Shown piece by piece: positions 7,095 through 15,268 of a stretch of 42,182 bases of DNA; the first letter of the stretch is position 1, and every line of letters starts with the position of its first letter. The notes under the pieces were generated by a model. It worked only from the letters and a program-made list of their open reading frames with translations. It searched no databases and was not told the origin of the DNA. The stretch lies in NCBI RefSeq assembly GCF_001654845.1, contig NZ_LXES01000056.1, positions 1 to 42,182 of the forward strand, read 5' to 3'. Source of the DNA: Enterobacter soli ATCC BAA-2102. GTDB taxonomy: Bacteria; Pseudomonadota; Gammaproteobacteria; Enterobacterales; Enterobacteriaceae. Made by a program: the position numbers and the translations under genes.

Positions 7095-7550
7095 ATGAAA
7101 GACCGGATTGCGGTGCTGAAGACCATAAAACAGGCTTGTGAAGCATGGTCTGAAGGTAAGAGGGTGGGATGTATCAGCAAGAAGCTTGCCGGGATACTGC
7201 TGGCTGTTTTGACAGCTGTCTTCGTTACCACAGTGCTGAATTACGAGCATTTCCCTTATGGTCTGTACTCCCTGCCACCTTTGAGTGTGTTAGCCATTTT
7301 TCTGATTTCAGAACTGAATACGCCAGGCGGCTGGGACGAGGTTATCGACAAGGAACTTCGGGTATATGAGCCGCGTGACAGAGAAGCCTGGGAAACATTA
7401 CGGGCCGCTGTTCTCCGGAAAGGGAAGCTGGAACATGTCGATGTCAGGTCATGGCTTGAAGCTGAGCGTGAAGCGAATGCCGACCTGCTGGACGCTCCTG
7501 AAACGGCTCTGGGTTACGGTTTTGTTCGACGCGATGTAAAAGACGAATGA
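7095..7550 (+). CDS. Hypothetical membrane protein in the traP position (151 aa)
   Basis: Not recognised by sequence. ATG 7095 is chosen because AAGGAGA lies just upstream (7083-7089) and it follows traB by 13 bp. One or two hydrophobic segments lie near residues 30-47 (AGILLAVLTAVFVTTVL) and 56-68 (YSLPPLSVLAIFL); the rest is a charged cytoplasmic-type domain with KELRVYEPRDREAWETLRAA. In F this place holds traP, a TraB-associated membrane protein of about 196 aa; similarity of role is possible but unproven. Confidence 0.65.
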   Translation: MKDRIAVLKTIKQACEAWSEGKRVGCISKKLAGILLAVLTAVFVTTVLNYEHFPYGLYSLPPLSVLAIFLISELNTPGGWDEVIDKELRVYEPRDREAWETLRAAVLRKGKLEHVDVRSWLEAEREANADLLDAPETALGYGFVRRDVKDE

Positions 7551-7598
7551 ACCGTAAACATTTTCTCAATCCTGTAACCCTCTGAAAGTGGATTCGTT

Positions 7599-8003
7599 AT
7601 GGCCGAAACCCAAAAGCGACCATTGTCGCTGAAAACGCTGTATGACTTTCGCCACCTTGCCATTCTGGTGCTGATTTTTGCCATCGAAATGACAGTATGG
7701 GCGGTGCTGAACCAGAAGGGGCTGGGTGACAAGAACTTTGTCGCATGGCGCATCTGGCTTCTCGCCAGTGTGTTTATCACGCTGTTCAGCGGATTCGTTT
7801 TTTACGATTTAAAGGCAATGGAGTGGGTGTATGTAGGAGCACTCGCGCCCTGGCTCATCGCGGCAGCTTCCATAATCGTCATTGGCTTCATTCAAATGAA
7901 CCTGCATTTTTTGTCGATGGAGTGGTTTTTTACCTGCGTTAAGTTCAGTTTTACCTTTCAGGTAATATCCGTATTTATCTTCAATGCTACTCATAAGCCT
8001 TAA
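7599..8003 (+). CDS. Hypothetical polytopic membrane protein (134 aa)
   Basis: Unrecognised. Four hydrophobic segments are visible, near residues 19-39, 49-70, 77-97 and 107-128, linked by very short loops. F has trbD and trbG in this part of the operon, but I see no convincing similarity to either. The start at 7599 lies 48 bp after the previous gene, with AAGTGGATT as a weak ribosome-binding site. Codon use is somewhat more AT-rich than in traB and traV. Confidence 0.6.
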   Translation: MAETQKRPLSLKTLYDFRHLAILVLIFAIEMTVWAVLNQKGLGDKNFVAWRIWLLASVFITLFSGFVFYDLKAMEWVYVGALAPWLIAAASIIVIGFIQMNLHFLSMEWFFTCVKFSFTFQVISVFIFNATHKP

Positions 8004-8053
8004 ACCTGCACTCCCCCCACAAATAACCCTGAATTTCCAACCGGAGTTATCCC

Positions 8054-8614
8054 ATGAAAACACTACTGGGCGCTGCACTGCTGTGCAGCGCACTGACCGG
8101 CTGCGCCGGTCTGAATTCTGATTTCGACTGCAACAAGACCGCCACCGACCAGTGCCTGACTACCGGTGAGGCCAACAAACTGGCCGCACAGGGTAAAAGT
8201 CTGGACGACCTGAGCACCGACAAAGCCACAAAAAAGCCTGCGGGTGAAACCCTGCCGGCACTGCGTAACACAGCGCCGGAAGTGAATCCGTGGCGTCCTG
8301 TTTCCGTCGCAGCAACCGGAACCGCCGCCGCTAAGCCGATTGCCCCGCGCCCGCTGGCAACTGCCCCGACAGGGACGAGTACCACCGGCTCAGTAGTAAC
8401 GCCGCTGGTCAGCACCACGCATACCACGCCGGTGCCCGTTAACACCGCAGGCCGCGTCCCGGTTCAGCGTATCCCTGATGCCACGCAGCGTCTGTGGATT
8501 GCGCCCTGGGTGGACACGGACGATAACTTTCACCAGCCCGCCGTGGTCGAGTTCGTGAAGAACAAATCCCACTGGGATGAGAGCTATCGCGTTATCGGGG
8601 AGGGCGGCGAATGA
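8054..8614 (+). CDS. traV: TraV, outer-membrane lipoprotein of the channel core
   Basis: VirB7-like lipoprotein that anchors TraK and TraB to the outer membrane. The 186 residues (F 171) have a lipoprotein signal ending at the lipobox LTGC (Cys17), followed by AGLNSDFDCNK and DQCLT; this pair of cysteines after the lipidated one is typical of TraV. The middle is rich in Thr, Ala and Pro. The C-terminus has RLWIAPWVDTDDNFHQPAVV. GGAG at 8042-8045 supports the start. Confidence 0.93.
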   Translation: MKTLLGAALLCSALTGCAGLNSDFDCNKTATDQCLTTGEANKLAAQGKSLDDLSTDKATKKPAGETLPALRNTAPEVNPWRPVSVAATGTAAAKPIAPRPLATAPTGTSTTGSVVTPLVSTTHTTPVPVNTAGRVPVQRIPDATQRLWIAPWVDTDDNFHQPAVVEFVKNKSHWDESYRVIGEGGE

Positions 8615-8787
8615 CCGACTTCCGTGGTGAACCCCTTCGTCAGGAAGATGAGCGCGCGGCGATTCAGGGAATGCAGGGTGACTGGCAGTTCAGCCGGGGC
8701 AACGACCAGCCCCTTTCCCGCCAGTCTGATGATGAACGACTGCAACGCCTGGAGCTTATCCGGGCCGCTGCGGAGGGCCGCAAATGA
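8611..8787 (+). CDS. Small hypothetical protein between traV and traC (58 aa)
   Basis: A compact gene overlapping traV by 4 bp (ATGA) and traC by 4 bp (ATGA), so it is almost certainly translated as part of the coupled string. The product starts MTDFRGEPLRQEDERAAIQG and ends RLELIRAAAEGRK; it is hydrophilic, helical, without cysteine. In F this slot holds traR, a 73-aa DksA-like zinc-finger protein that acts on RNA polymerase. The lack of any cysteine rules out a TraR-type zinc site here. Function unknown. Confidence 0.7.
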   Translation: MTDFRGEPLRQEDERAAIQGMQGDWQFSRGNDQPLSRQSDDERLQRLELIRAAAEGRK

Positions 8788-11390
8788 GCTTTATCAAAAA
8801 CCTGATGGACATGCTGAACAACGGGAAACAGGAAGACGGGGCAGCCACTGCCCGCAACAACCTCTCCCAGACCTGGGACTATCCGTCCCTCGTTGCGGCT
8901 CTGCCGTACCGCTATTACGACGACGCGAATGAGATTTTCGTTAACGCCGGCTCAGCGGGTTTCATTATGGAAGCCGCCCCCCTGCCGGGGGCGAACGAGC
9001 AGGTCATGGCCGCGCTCGATGACATGCTGCGCAAGAAGCTCCCCCGCAAAACACCGGTGACCGTCATTCTGGCGGCCAGCAAGTGTGTCGGGGAGCGTAT
9101 CGATCGCGGGGTGAGTAGCGACATGTGGAAAGGCCAGATGGCCGGGCACCTTAATAAAATCACCCGGGCATTCTGGCAACGCTCCGCGCTTCATGGTCTG
9201 GCCAACGAGCGTGAGTATCCACTGTACCTGCGTAACTATCGTATCTTCATTGTCTACGGCACGCCGCTGAAACGGGCCTCCCAGACGCAGCGGGTGATTG
9301 ACGACCTGGTTCAGCTCCGTAACACCATTCGCGTCTCCCTGGGGGCGGCACGCATTGACAGCAAGAACGTCGACGTGAACGCTTTTCTGTCAGCGATACG
9401 TGAACTGATGAATTACCGGCAGGAACAGGTACTGACGTCCTCCGGCGATTATAATGAGGACGAGAAACTTAACCGGCAGATTGTCGATCCTGCCGTTGAC
9501 CTTCAGGTCCACCCGTCCCATATCCGTCTTGAACTGCCTGAGACGATAGACACGCGCGGGACACGCCTGCCGGCATCTTCCTGCCGCATTATCAACATGC
9601 AGCTCAGTAAAAACCCGCGCCGCTTTGCCCTGTGGCAGGGCGCTGACAACCTGCAAAACCTGCGCTTCCCGGACCTCGGCATCCCCTGTCCGTTTATGCT
9701 GACCTGGACGACCGAACTGGAAGAACAGACCAAAAGCCAGGGTGAGGCCTTTCGTAAGGACACCGACCTCTCCAAGAAAGCCAACTCGGCGTATGCCGCA
9801 CTCTTCCCTGGCACCAAAAAGGCCGCTGAGGAATGGCGGCGCACCAGGGAACAGCTGAACAGCAATGAAATTGCGCTCTGTAGTACCTACTTCAACCTGA
9901 CCCTGTTTGCCCCGGACAACAACACTGAAGCGCAGGCCTGCGAGCTGGCAGCCGTCAACGTGTTCCGTAAGAACGAGCTGGAGATGGTGACGGTACATTA
10001 CCAGCAGATGCGTAACTGGCTGGCCGGTTTCCCGTTCGTGATGCAGGAAGGCATGTGGGAAGACCTGAAGATGACCGGGGCTACGCTTCGCGCCAAGTCA
10101 TGGAATGCGGTGAGTCTGATGCCGGTGGTGGCCGAACGCCAGCTGTCCAACGTGGGAATGCCGCTGCCGACCTACCGTAATCAGGTGGCCTTCTTCGATA
10201 TGTTTGGTGAAGAGAACGGCAGCACCAACTTCAACATCGCAGTCACCGGCACTTCCGGGGCGGGTAAATCCTTTCTGACGCAGGGGATTCTGCGCGATGT
10301 GCTGAACGCAGGCGGATACGCCTGGGTTATCGACATGGGGGACAGCTACAAGAACTACTGCCACCAGGCCGGCGGGGTGTATCTCGATGGCTCGAAGCTG
10401 CGATTTAACCCGTTCGCCAACGTCAAAGACATCAACCACTCCGCAGAGGGGATTGTGCGTCTGCTGACGGTGCTGGCCAGCCCGACACAGCCGCTGGATG
10501 GTGTCTGCGAAGCTATCCTGCAAAAAGCGGTTATGTACGCGTGGGAAAAAAAGGGGAACAAGGCGCGTATCGATGACGTCCATAACTACCTGACCAGTAA
10601 TGAAGTGAATGAGGCATTTGCGGACAAACCGACGATTATTGCGCGCCTCGCTGAGCTGGCCGTATTGCTCGATACATACTGTACCTGGGGTGCCGACGGG
10701 GAGTATTTCAATGCAGACAAGCCGACGCTCGATGGCGAAACCCGTTTTGCTGTGCTGGAACTCCTGAGTCTGGAAGACAAACCGAAGCTGCTCTCGGCAA
10801 TCCTGTTCTCGCTCATTCTGGCGATTCAGGAAAAGATGTACCACAGCCCGCGCGACCTCAAAAAAGTCTGCATCATCGACGAGGCCTGGCGACTGCTCGG
10901 CGGCTCCAACCCGCACGCGGCACGCTTTATCGAAACAGGCTACCGTACCGTGCGTCGCCACCGTGGCGCGTTTATCACCATCACCCAGGGTATCAAGGAC
11001 TTCAGCGCCAGTAAGGAAGCGGAAGCGGCCTGGAACAACAGTTCCACCAAAATCACCCTGTTGCAGGATGCGAAGGCCTTTAAACAGTACCTTGCCGATA
11101 ACCCTGATCAGTTCTCGGACATGGAAAAAGAAGTTATCCGTGGCTTCCAGCCCGCATTACAGACCGGTTACAGCTCACTGCTGATTAGCGCCGGTGAATT
11201 CAGTTCGTTCCATCGTCTGTTTGTCGACCCTGTGACCCGCGCCATGTTCAGTTCGCGCGGTGAAGACTTTGCCTACATGCAGAATGCACAAAAAGCCGGG
11301 GCGTCAGCGGAAGAAGCGGCCTATCTGCTGGCCGAGAAGAAATTCGGTGACGAACTTCGTGAACTTGAAGAATGGGTGAACGCAGCATGA
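8784..11390 (+). CDS. traC: TraC, VirB4-type ATPase of pilus assembly
   Basis: Cytoplasmic/inner-membrane ATPase that powers pilus assembly and substrate transport. The 868 residues (F 875) contain the Walker A motif GTSGAGKS (about residues 489-496) and the Walker B segment VCIIDEAWRLL (about 694-704), then FITITQGIKDF. N-terminal VirB4-family sequence includes YPSLVAALPYRYYDD. It overlaps the preceding small gene and trbI by 4 bp each. Complete, with no missing motif. Confidence 0.95.
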   Translation: MSFIKNLMDMLNNGKQEDGAATARNNLSQTWDYPSLVAALPYRYYDDANEIFVNAGSAGFIMEAAPLPGANEQVMAALDDMLRKKLPRKTPVTVILAASKCVGERIDRGVSSDMWKGQMAGHLNKITRAFWQRSALHGLANEREYPLYLRNYRIFIVYGTPLKRASQTQRVIDDLVQLRNTIRVSLGAARIDSKNVDVNAFLSAIRELMNYRQEQVLTSSGDYNEDEKLNRQIVDPAVDLQVHPSHIRLELPETIDTRGTRLPASSCRIINMQLSKNPRRFALWQGADNLQNLRFPDLGIPCPFMLTWTTELEEQTKSQGEAFRKDTDLSKKANSAYAALFPGTKKAAEEWRRTREQLNSNEIALCSTYFNLTLFAPDNNTEAQACELAAVNVFRKNELEMVTVHYQQMRNWLAGFPFVMQEGMWEDLKMTGATLRAKSWNAVSLMPVVAERQLSNVGMPLPTYRNQVAFFDMFGEENGSTNFNIAVTGTSGAGKSFLTQGILRDVLNAGGYAWVIDMGDSYKNYCHQAGGVYLDGSKLRFNPFANVKDINHSAEGIVRLLTVLASPTQPLDGVCEAILQKAVMYAWEKKGNKARIDDVHNYLTSNEVNEAFADKPTIIARLAELAVLLDTYCTWGADGEYFNADKPTLDGETRFAVLELLSLEDKPKLLSAILFSLILAIQEKMYHSPRDLKKVCIIDEAWRLLGGSNPHAARFIETGYRTVRRHRGAFITITQGIKDFSASKEAEAAWNNSSTKITLLQDAKAFKQYLADNPDQFSDMEKEVIRGFQPALQTGYSSLLISAGEFSSFHRLFVDPVTRAMFSSRGEDFAYMQNAQKAGASAEEAAYLLAEKKFGDELRELEEWVNAA

Positions 11391-11800
11391 GTGAACAAAA
11401 CGACAAAACATACGACGCCGATACCGTCCGGGATGGGGTGGTGATGGCCGGAAAAACATCCCGCTGGCTGAGGGGCGGGCTGTTGGGGCTGGCAGGTTTG
11501 CTGACCATGACCGGCGTGGCCTGGGTGACGGCAAAAGCCGTCACACCGGAGGTGGTGGTGTTCGATATGAAAGGCACGGTTGACCTCTTTATGCAGCAGT
11601 CCGCGCAGTTGCAGCTAGATGAGGGACGGGCGAAAGCCCTGACGGCCCGCTTTAATACGGCACTGACGGACAGCCTGGGAGCCTGGCAGGCTTCGCATAA
11701 CGCAATCATCCTGGTGAAACCGGCGGTGATGAGTCCGCAGCGTGACATTACCGATGAAATCCGCGCCGACATTGCCCGGCGAACCCAGGGGGGCCTGTGA
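11387..11800 (+). CDS. trbI: TrbI, pilus-length-related inner-membrane protein
   Basis: F TrbI (128 aa) is a non-essential inner-membrane protein whose excess lengthens pili. This 137-aa protein shares its layout: charged N-terminus, one membrane helix (about 28-50), then VVVFDMKGTVDLFMQQSAQL, KALTARFNTAL and ITDEIRADIARR, which align with F (NMKQTVDAFFDSASQ, DRFNTALEASL, ITREIQQDIARR). ATG 11387 overlaps the traC stop (ATGA), which decides the start over an upstream in-frame codon. Overlaps traW by 4 bp. Confidence 0.9.
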   Translation: MSEQNDKTYDADTVRDGVVMAGKTSRWLRGGLLGLAGLLTMTGVAWVTAKAVTPEVVVFDMKGTVDLFMQQSAQLQLDEGRAKALTARFNTALTDSLGAWQASHNAIILVKPAVMSPQRDITDEIRADIARRTQGGL

Positions 11801-12432
11801 AAAGACGACTTCAGCTGACGGCCCTGATACTGCTGACGCTCTCTGCTGGCAGTGGTGCCAAAGATCTCGGGACCTGGGGCAACGTGTTCGAACCTGCCGA
11901 ACAGGACATGCTGACCTTTATCCAGAACCGCCTGAAGGGAATGGAGCAGACCGGGGAACTTGACCGGTTACGGGAGGAGGCGACCGCGCGGGTAAAAGAA
12001 CACGCCGTTCGTCCGGCCCCTGTTGAGGGACTCAGTAAAGCGGTGACGTACCGCAGTTTTGCCTGGGACCCGACCTTCACCGTGAAAGAAACCATCACCG
12101 ATATGAAGGGAAACGTGGTGGCGCTTAAGGGGGACACGGTTAACCCGTTGGATAAGGTGCCTTTCAGTCAGGTGCTCTATTTTATCGATGGCGATGACAG
12201 GGAGCAGGTGAACTGGACCCGACAGCAAATCGCCGGAAAGACGGACGTTAAGGTGATCCTGGTGAAAGGCAACATCAGGGAAAGCAGTGATGCCCTGAAT
12301 GAGCGTATCTACTTTGACCAGTCCGGTGTACTGACCCGTAAGTTTGGTTTTGAACATATCCCGGCGCGTATCTCACGAGATGGCCGTGTGATGAAGGTGG
12401 AAGAGATACCCGTAAAAGAGGAGAGGAAATGA
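11797..12432 (+). CDS. traW: TraW, periplasmic pilus assembly protein
   Basis: Periplasmic protein that works with TrbC and TraU in pilus assembly. The 211 residues (F 210) have a signal peptide (KRRLQLTALILLTLSAGSGA) directly followed by KDLGTWGNVFEPAEQDML, a family hallmark. The C-terminal half shows YFIDGDDREQVNW and VLTRKFGFEHIPARISRDG. Starts and ends in 4-bp ATGA overlaps. In F traU follows directly; here seven genes intervene. Confidence 0.95.
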   Translation: MKRRLQLTALILLTLSAGSGAKDLGTWGNVFEPAEQDMLTFIQNRLKGMEQTGELDRLREEATARVKEHAVRPAPVEGLSKAVTYRSFAWDPTFTVKETITDMKGNVVALKGDTVNPLDKVPFSQVLYFIDGDDREQVNWTRQQIAGKTDVKVILVKGNIRESSDALNERIYFDQSGVLTRKFGFEHIPARISRDGRVMKVEEIPVKEERK

Positions 12433-12779
12433 TATTTCTGCTGGCCCTGTCCGGTATAACGGGTATCGCAGGTTGCGCGATTACAACAGCATGGTTACCG
12501 GCGGATCTGCGCTGGCAGGGAGTCCAGTGCGCGGTATTCACCCTGATTATTCAGGGCTGCATTCTTAAGATCATACCACTCGACAGGGACGGGAGCGGCC
12601 TTTTGATTGCTGCCGGACTCATGCTTTCCCTGTGGTACGCCCCCCTTATTGCTAAAGAGACAAGGAAATTGAGAGTGCATTTCAGGATACCTTCAGTGCC
12701 GGGTTATCTCCTGATGTACATCCTGTGTCTGGTGCTGATCGGTGCCAGCTGGTTTCCCATCTGGATGGTTTTGAGATGA
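12429..12779 (+). CDS. Hypothetical membrane protein after traW (116 aa)
   Basis: Unrecognised. It overlaps the traW stop codon (ATGA), so it is coupled to the tra operon. Hydrophobic segments lie near residues 1-20, 31-48, 57-74 and 91-113, suggesting three or four membrane passes with few loops. First gene of an accessory block between traW and traU. Confidence 0.6.
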   Translation: MIFLLALSGITGIAGCAITTAWLPADLRWQGVQCAVFTLIIQGCILKIIPLDRDGSGLLIAAGLMLSLWYAPLIAKETRKLRVHFRIPSVPGYLLMYILCLVLIGASWFPIWMVLR

Positions 12780-12794
12780 GATAACTCCAGTTGC

Positions 12795-13148
12795 TTACCA
12801 GAAGCTTTTGAGAAGCAAAAAAGTCAGCCCAAAAAATACAACGGTGAAACAGATAGCAAGAAAGAAATACGGAAAGCTGTGATGTGTGGAACCACTACCT
12901 GCTATCTGTCGCAAGTTTAAATCAGTAATTAAAGATGCCCATGCGAGTACAAATCCGAAGCAAATAATCAACAATGTCAGGAAAACATAATTAGCGACAG
13001 ACGTCGCTGGAATACATGATCTCGCGCCCGTGCTGAGAAGTGCAAACAAGGAGCTGGAGGCAATTAAATCCCTCACCAGATTTCGGGTTGCTTCAAGTTG
13101 ATTATCAGTTGGCTGTATACGCCTGAGTCTGTCCATCGTTTTCCCCAT
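12795..13148 (-). CDS. Hypothetical membrane protein on the opposite strand (117 aa)
   Basis: The only minus-strand gene candidate inside the tra operon. The product has a charged N-terminal region (MDRLRRIQPTDNQLEATRNLVRDL) and two strong hydrophobic segments (about 55-78, YVFLTLLIICFGFVLAW, and 97-114, FFLAICFTVVFFGLTFLLL). ATG 13148 is used; ATG 13136 with GGGGA upstream is an equally good start. The region is more AT-rich than its neighbours, which suggests a separate origin. Function unknown; not similar to known exclusion or pilus proteins as far as I can see. Confidence 0.5.
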   Translation of the reverse strand: MGKTMDRLRRIQPTDNQLEATRNLVRDLIASSSLFALLSTGARSCIPATSVANYVFLTLLIICFGFVLAWASLITDLNLRQIAGSGSTHHSFPYFFLAICFTVVFFGLTFLLLKSFW

Positions 13149-13189
13149 TATTACCGTTCCCAAGTTTTAGCCAGTCCGCAAGGATTCTG

Positions 13190-13618
13190 ATGATGCACGG
13201 TAAAACCCATTTAAGGTACTCAAATATGACTGCAACGACGTTAGGTGACCTGTTTCCCACTCTCCGTAACGTGGTATCCGCACCACGCCATCCTCAAAAA
13301 AAGGACCGAAAAAGACCAGCGACCGTGACCCGCAGCGGAACCGCTGAACGGCTCAAGGCGCTGTACCCTGAAATTGACTCCTGGCAACCGGTACTGGTGA
13401 CTAAAGCCTGGCTTCACTGGTGCGGACAGAACCAGCTGGATACCCAGGAGCCGGAAAAACGCGATGAAAGATTCCCTGACTTTATCGTTCATCTCCTGCT
13501 GGAGAACATGCGGGCAGAAGACGGGGCGAAACGTAAAAAGGGCCAGACGATGTCGCATTCTGAGCGTCTCGACAGGTTGTTTGCAGGTGAGGCCCAGGAG
13601 AACGCCGGATGTCACTGA
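13190..13618 (+). CDS. Hypothetical protein, first of a paralogous pair (142 aa)
   Basis: Unrecognised soluble, basic protein. Residues about 59-108 (LYPEIDSWQPVLVTKAW, then RDERFPDFIVHLL) closely match residues 34-82 of the next gene, so the two are tandem paralogues. The pattern LYPEI(D/E)SW(Q/H)PVLV followed by W..WC.QN and (K/Q)RDE.FP is shared. The N-terminal 50 residues are Arg/Lys-rich (KKDRKRPATVTRSG) and could bind nucleic acid (inference). AAGGA at 13180-13184 supports ATG 13190; ATG 13226 is an alternative. Overlaps the next gene by 10 bp. Confidence 0.65.
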   Translation: MMHGKTHLRYSNMTATTLGDLFPTLRNVVSAPRHPQKKDRKRPATVTRSGTAERLKALYPEIDSWQPVLVTKAWLHWCGQNQLDTQEPEKRDERFPDFIVHLLLENMRAEDGAKRKKGQTMSHSERLDRLFAGEAQENAGCH

Positions 13619-13887
13619 TAAATCCGACACTGTTGTCGGCCACGCCGCCCCGCAGGGCTGACCAACAGGCTGAGCTGGACGGTTGCGATGAAGCTGTCGC
13701 TCAGATCTGTCAGCTCTATCCCGAAATCGAATCCTGGCATCCGGTGCTGGTCGCTGAAGCATGGCATCAGTGGTGCGCGCAGAACAGTCTGTTGCCGGCG
13801 GTGCCGGAACAACGCGATGAGGCGTTTCCCCTGTACCTAGTCAGTCTTATCCGTAAAAGAATGGAGGAGATGAACGTATGGCGCTAA
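13609..13887 (+). CDS. Hypothetical protein, second of a paralogous pair (92 aa)
   Basis: Unrecognised. It lacks the basic N-terminal extension and C-terminal tail of its upstream paralogue but keeps the whole shared domain: LYPEIESWHPVLVAEAWHQW, CAQN, EQRDEAFPLYLVSLI. Overlaps both neighbours (10 bp each), so its translation is probably coupled. The tandem copies could form a heteromer or be a recent duplication under divergence. Confidence 0.65.
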   Translation: MSLINPTLLSATPPRRADQQAELDGCDEAVAQICQLYPEIESWHPVLVAEAWHQWCAQNSLLPAVPEQRDEAFPLYLVSLIRKRMEEMNVWR

Positions 13888-14888
13888 TCAGCTGTTTAAC
13901 CAGTCCTGACGGGCAGCAGGATGTGTTTTACTGCCTGAGTATGGGGCAGGGGCTGGGTGGCTTTATGGTGTTGATTATTTTACTGGTCGGCTGGCTGGTG
14001 ATCCAATACCTGGCAGAGGCGCGACGTGAACGCCTGGCACGGGAAGCCAGACCAGGAATACCCGTCCCGCCGGCACAATTTGGCGGTGCCCGACATGCTG
14101 ATGCGGTTCATGCCTTTGCTAACCGGGAATGCTATCAGGTGATGCTGGCTGAGCTGGAGACAGGCCTGACTGAAGCCGGTTACCTACTGACGAGGGATAA
14201 ATCACAGCGCTGGATATTGCCAGAGGCAGACCGGCATAAGCTCAGCCGCAGGGTTTTCCGGGCGCGTCTGCTGGAGATGACGCCGAGAGTGACTGAGCAG
14301 ATGGTAAAAGACAGTGAAGACGCGGCGGTGAACGATGGGTATGCAGGCATGTGGCTTAGTGTGCTTATTCGCGGAAGTGAAAGTGCAGGGTGGTACATCA
14401 CAAAACCGGTACCGGAATTCGTCCCGACGAATTTTCCGTTAAAACAGGTCACCATAACTGTCAGTGCAAAACAGTCTGTCCTGACGCGGGATGTGGTGAG
14501 AATCATCAACGATGTGGCTGAAAAAGTGAAAAAACAGCGTACATTTCCTGAAACACCGGAACGTATTCCTGGTGGTGTAATTAGCAGTGAACTGTTTTAT
14601 GGCGCTGCCCAGCGGCAGGTTAAGGTGGCGCCAGGCTGGTTTAATTCGCCGTCCGGAAATGATGTTCCTGACGATATCACTGAAGGACAATTTCCCCCGG
14701 CGGGGATGTCAGAATACCGGCATTTCATTGTCCGGGCACAGGGGGGGCGGTTTTATACCCAGAGTACCCTGGCCTTCTATATTGAAGAGGCCGGCCGCAG
14801 GATAGAGCAGGGTGAAGCCAGCGGTGCACTCTACGAAAATGACAGCGGTTATGCTTTCGTTGTGACGCCCGCAAAAAAACCCCCCTGA
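13878..14888 (+). CDS. Hypothetical single-pass membrane protein (336 aa)
   Basis: Unrecognised. One strong hydrophobic segment near residues 23-46 (GQGLGGFMVLIILLVGWLVI), then a large hydrophilic domain of about 290 residues that is probably cytoplasmic because an Arg-rich stretch (EARRERLAREARPG) follows the helix. Segments such as GYAGMWLSVLIRG and MSEYRHFIVRAQGGRFYTQ suggest a folded domain. Its start overlaps the upstream gene by 10 bp. No nucleotide-binding or protease motif visible. Largest protein of the accessory block. Confidence 0.65.
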   Translation: MALISCLTSPDGQQDVFYCLSMGQGLGGFMVLIILLVGWLVIQYLAEARRERLAREARPGIPVPPAQFGGARHADAVHAFANRECYQVMLAELETGLTEAGYLLTRDKSQRWILPEADRHKLSRRVFRARLLEMTPRVTEQMVKDSEDAAVNDGYAGMWLSVLIRGSESAGWYITKPVPEFVPTNFPLKQVTITVSAKQSVLTRDVVRIINDVAEKVKKQRTFPETPERIPGGVISSELFYGAAQRQVKVAPGWFNSPSGNDVPDDITEGQFPPAGMSEYRHFIVRAQGGRFYTQSTLAFYIEEAGRRIEQGEASGALYENDSGYAFVVTPAKKPP

Positions 14889-14902
14889 TACAACCGCGCG
14901 GC

Positions 14903-14953
14903 CATTCAGGATGTTCGGTGCTCACTGCGTTGCGCTCCGCCTCAGCCTGAATG
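14903..14953. repeat. Inverted repeat with GC-rich core between accessory genes
   Basis: CATTCAGG (14903-14910) and CCTGAATG (14946-14953) are exact reverse complements around GTGCTCACTGCGTTGCGCTC. The core recalls the ColE1-family motif CTCACTGACTCGCTGCGCTC. It fills most of the 103-bp gap before the next gene. Confidence 0.5.
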
Positions 14954-14991
14954 TCCTCACGGTTTCCGATTAACCCCGACAAGGTAACGCC

Positions 14992-15213
14992 ATGAAAAAA
15001 GACCCTGAATGTACAAAGGGCCGGAATGTCACTATCTCAGCCGTCCGGCATGATGAAAGATCGGCTCTGCGACTGAAAACGATTCTTGCAGAGAACCCCC
15101 TTTATTATCCCTCGATTGTTTTACGGGCCGGCCTTCTGGCCCTCGAGGGTATGACCAAAGAAGAGCGGCTGACGTTCATCACAGAAGCTGCAATCAAATC
15201 CGAAACGCACTAA
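14992..15213 (+). CDS. Small protein with possible ribbon-helix-helix fold (73 aa)
   Basis: Unrecognised by name. The order of a short strand (NVTISAVRHD), a helix (ERSALRLKTILAENP) and a second helix (YYPSIVLRAGLLALEGM) fits a ribbon-helix-helix DNA-binding unit; this is a reading by eye and tentative. AAGG lies 7-10 bases before ATG 14992. It sits alone between two gaps in the accessory block, so it may be a local regulator. Confidence 0.55.
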   Translation: MKKDPECTKGRNVTISAVRHDERSALRLKTILAENPLYYPSIVLRAGLLALEGMTKEERLTFITEAAIKSETH

Positions 15214-15268
15214 CCATCCCTTTAGCCCTCCCGCCGTCCGGTGGCTGCGGCACTCCCGGAGATACCCC

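Noticed and set aside
10098..10961. 287-aa minus-strand open frame opposite traC
   Set aside because: Complementary-strand shadow of a strongly conserved ATPase gene, covering its Walker motifs.
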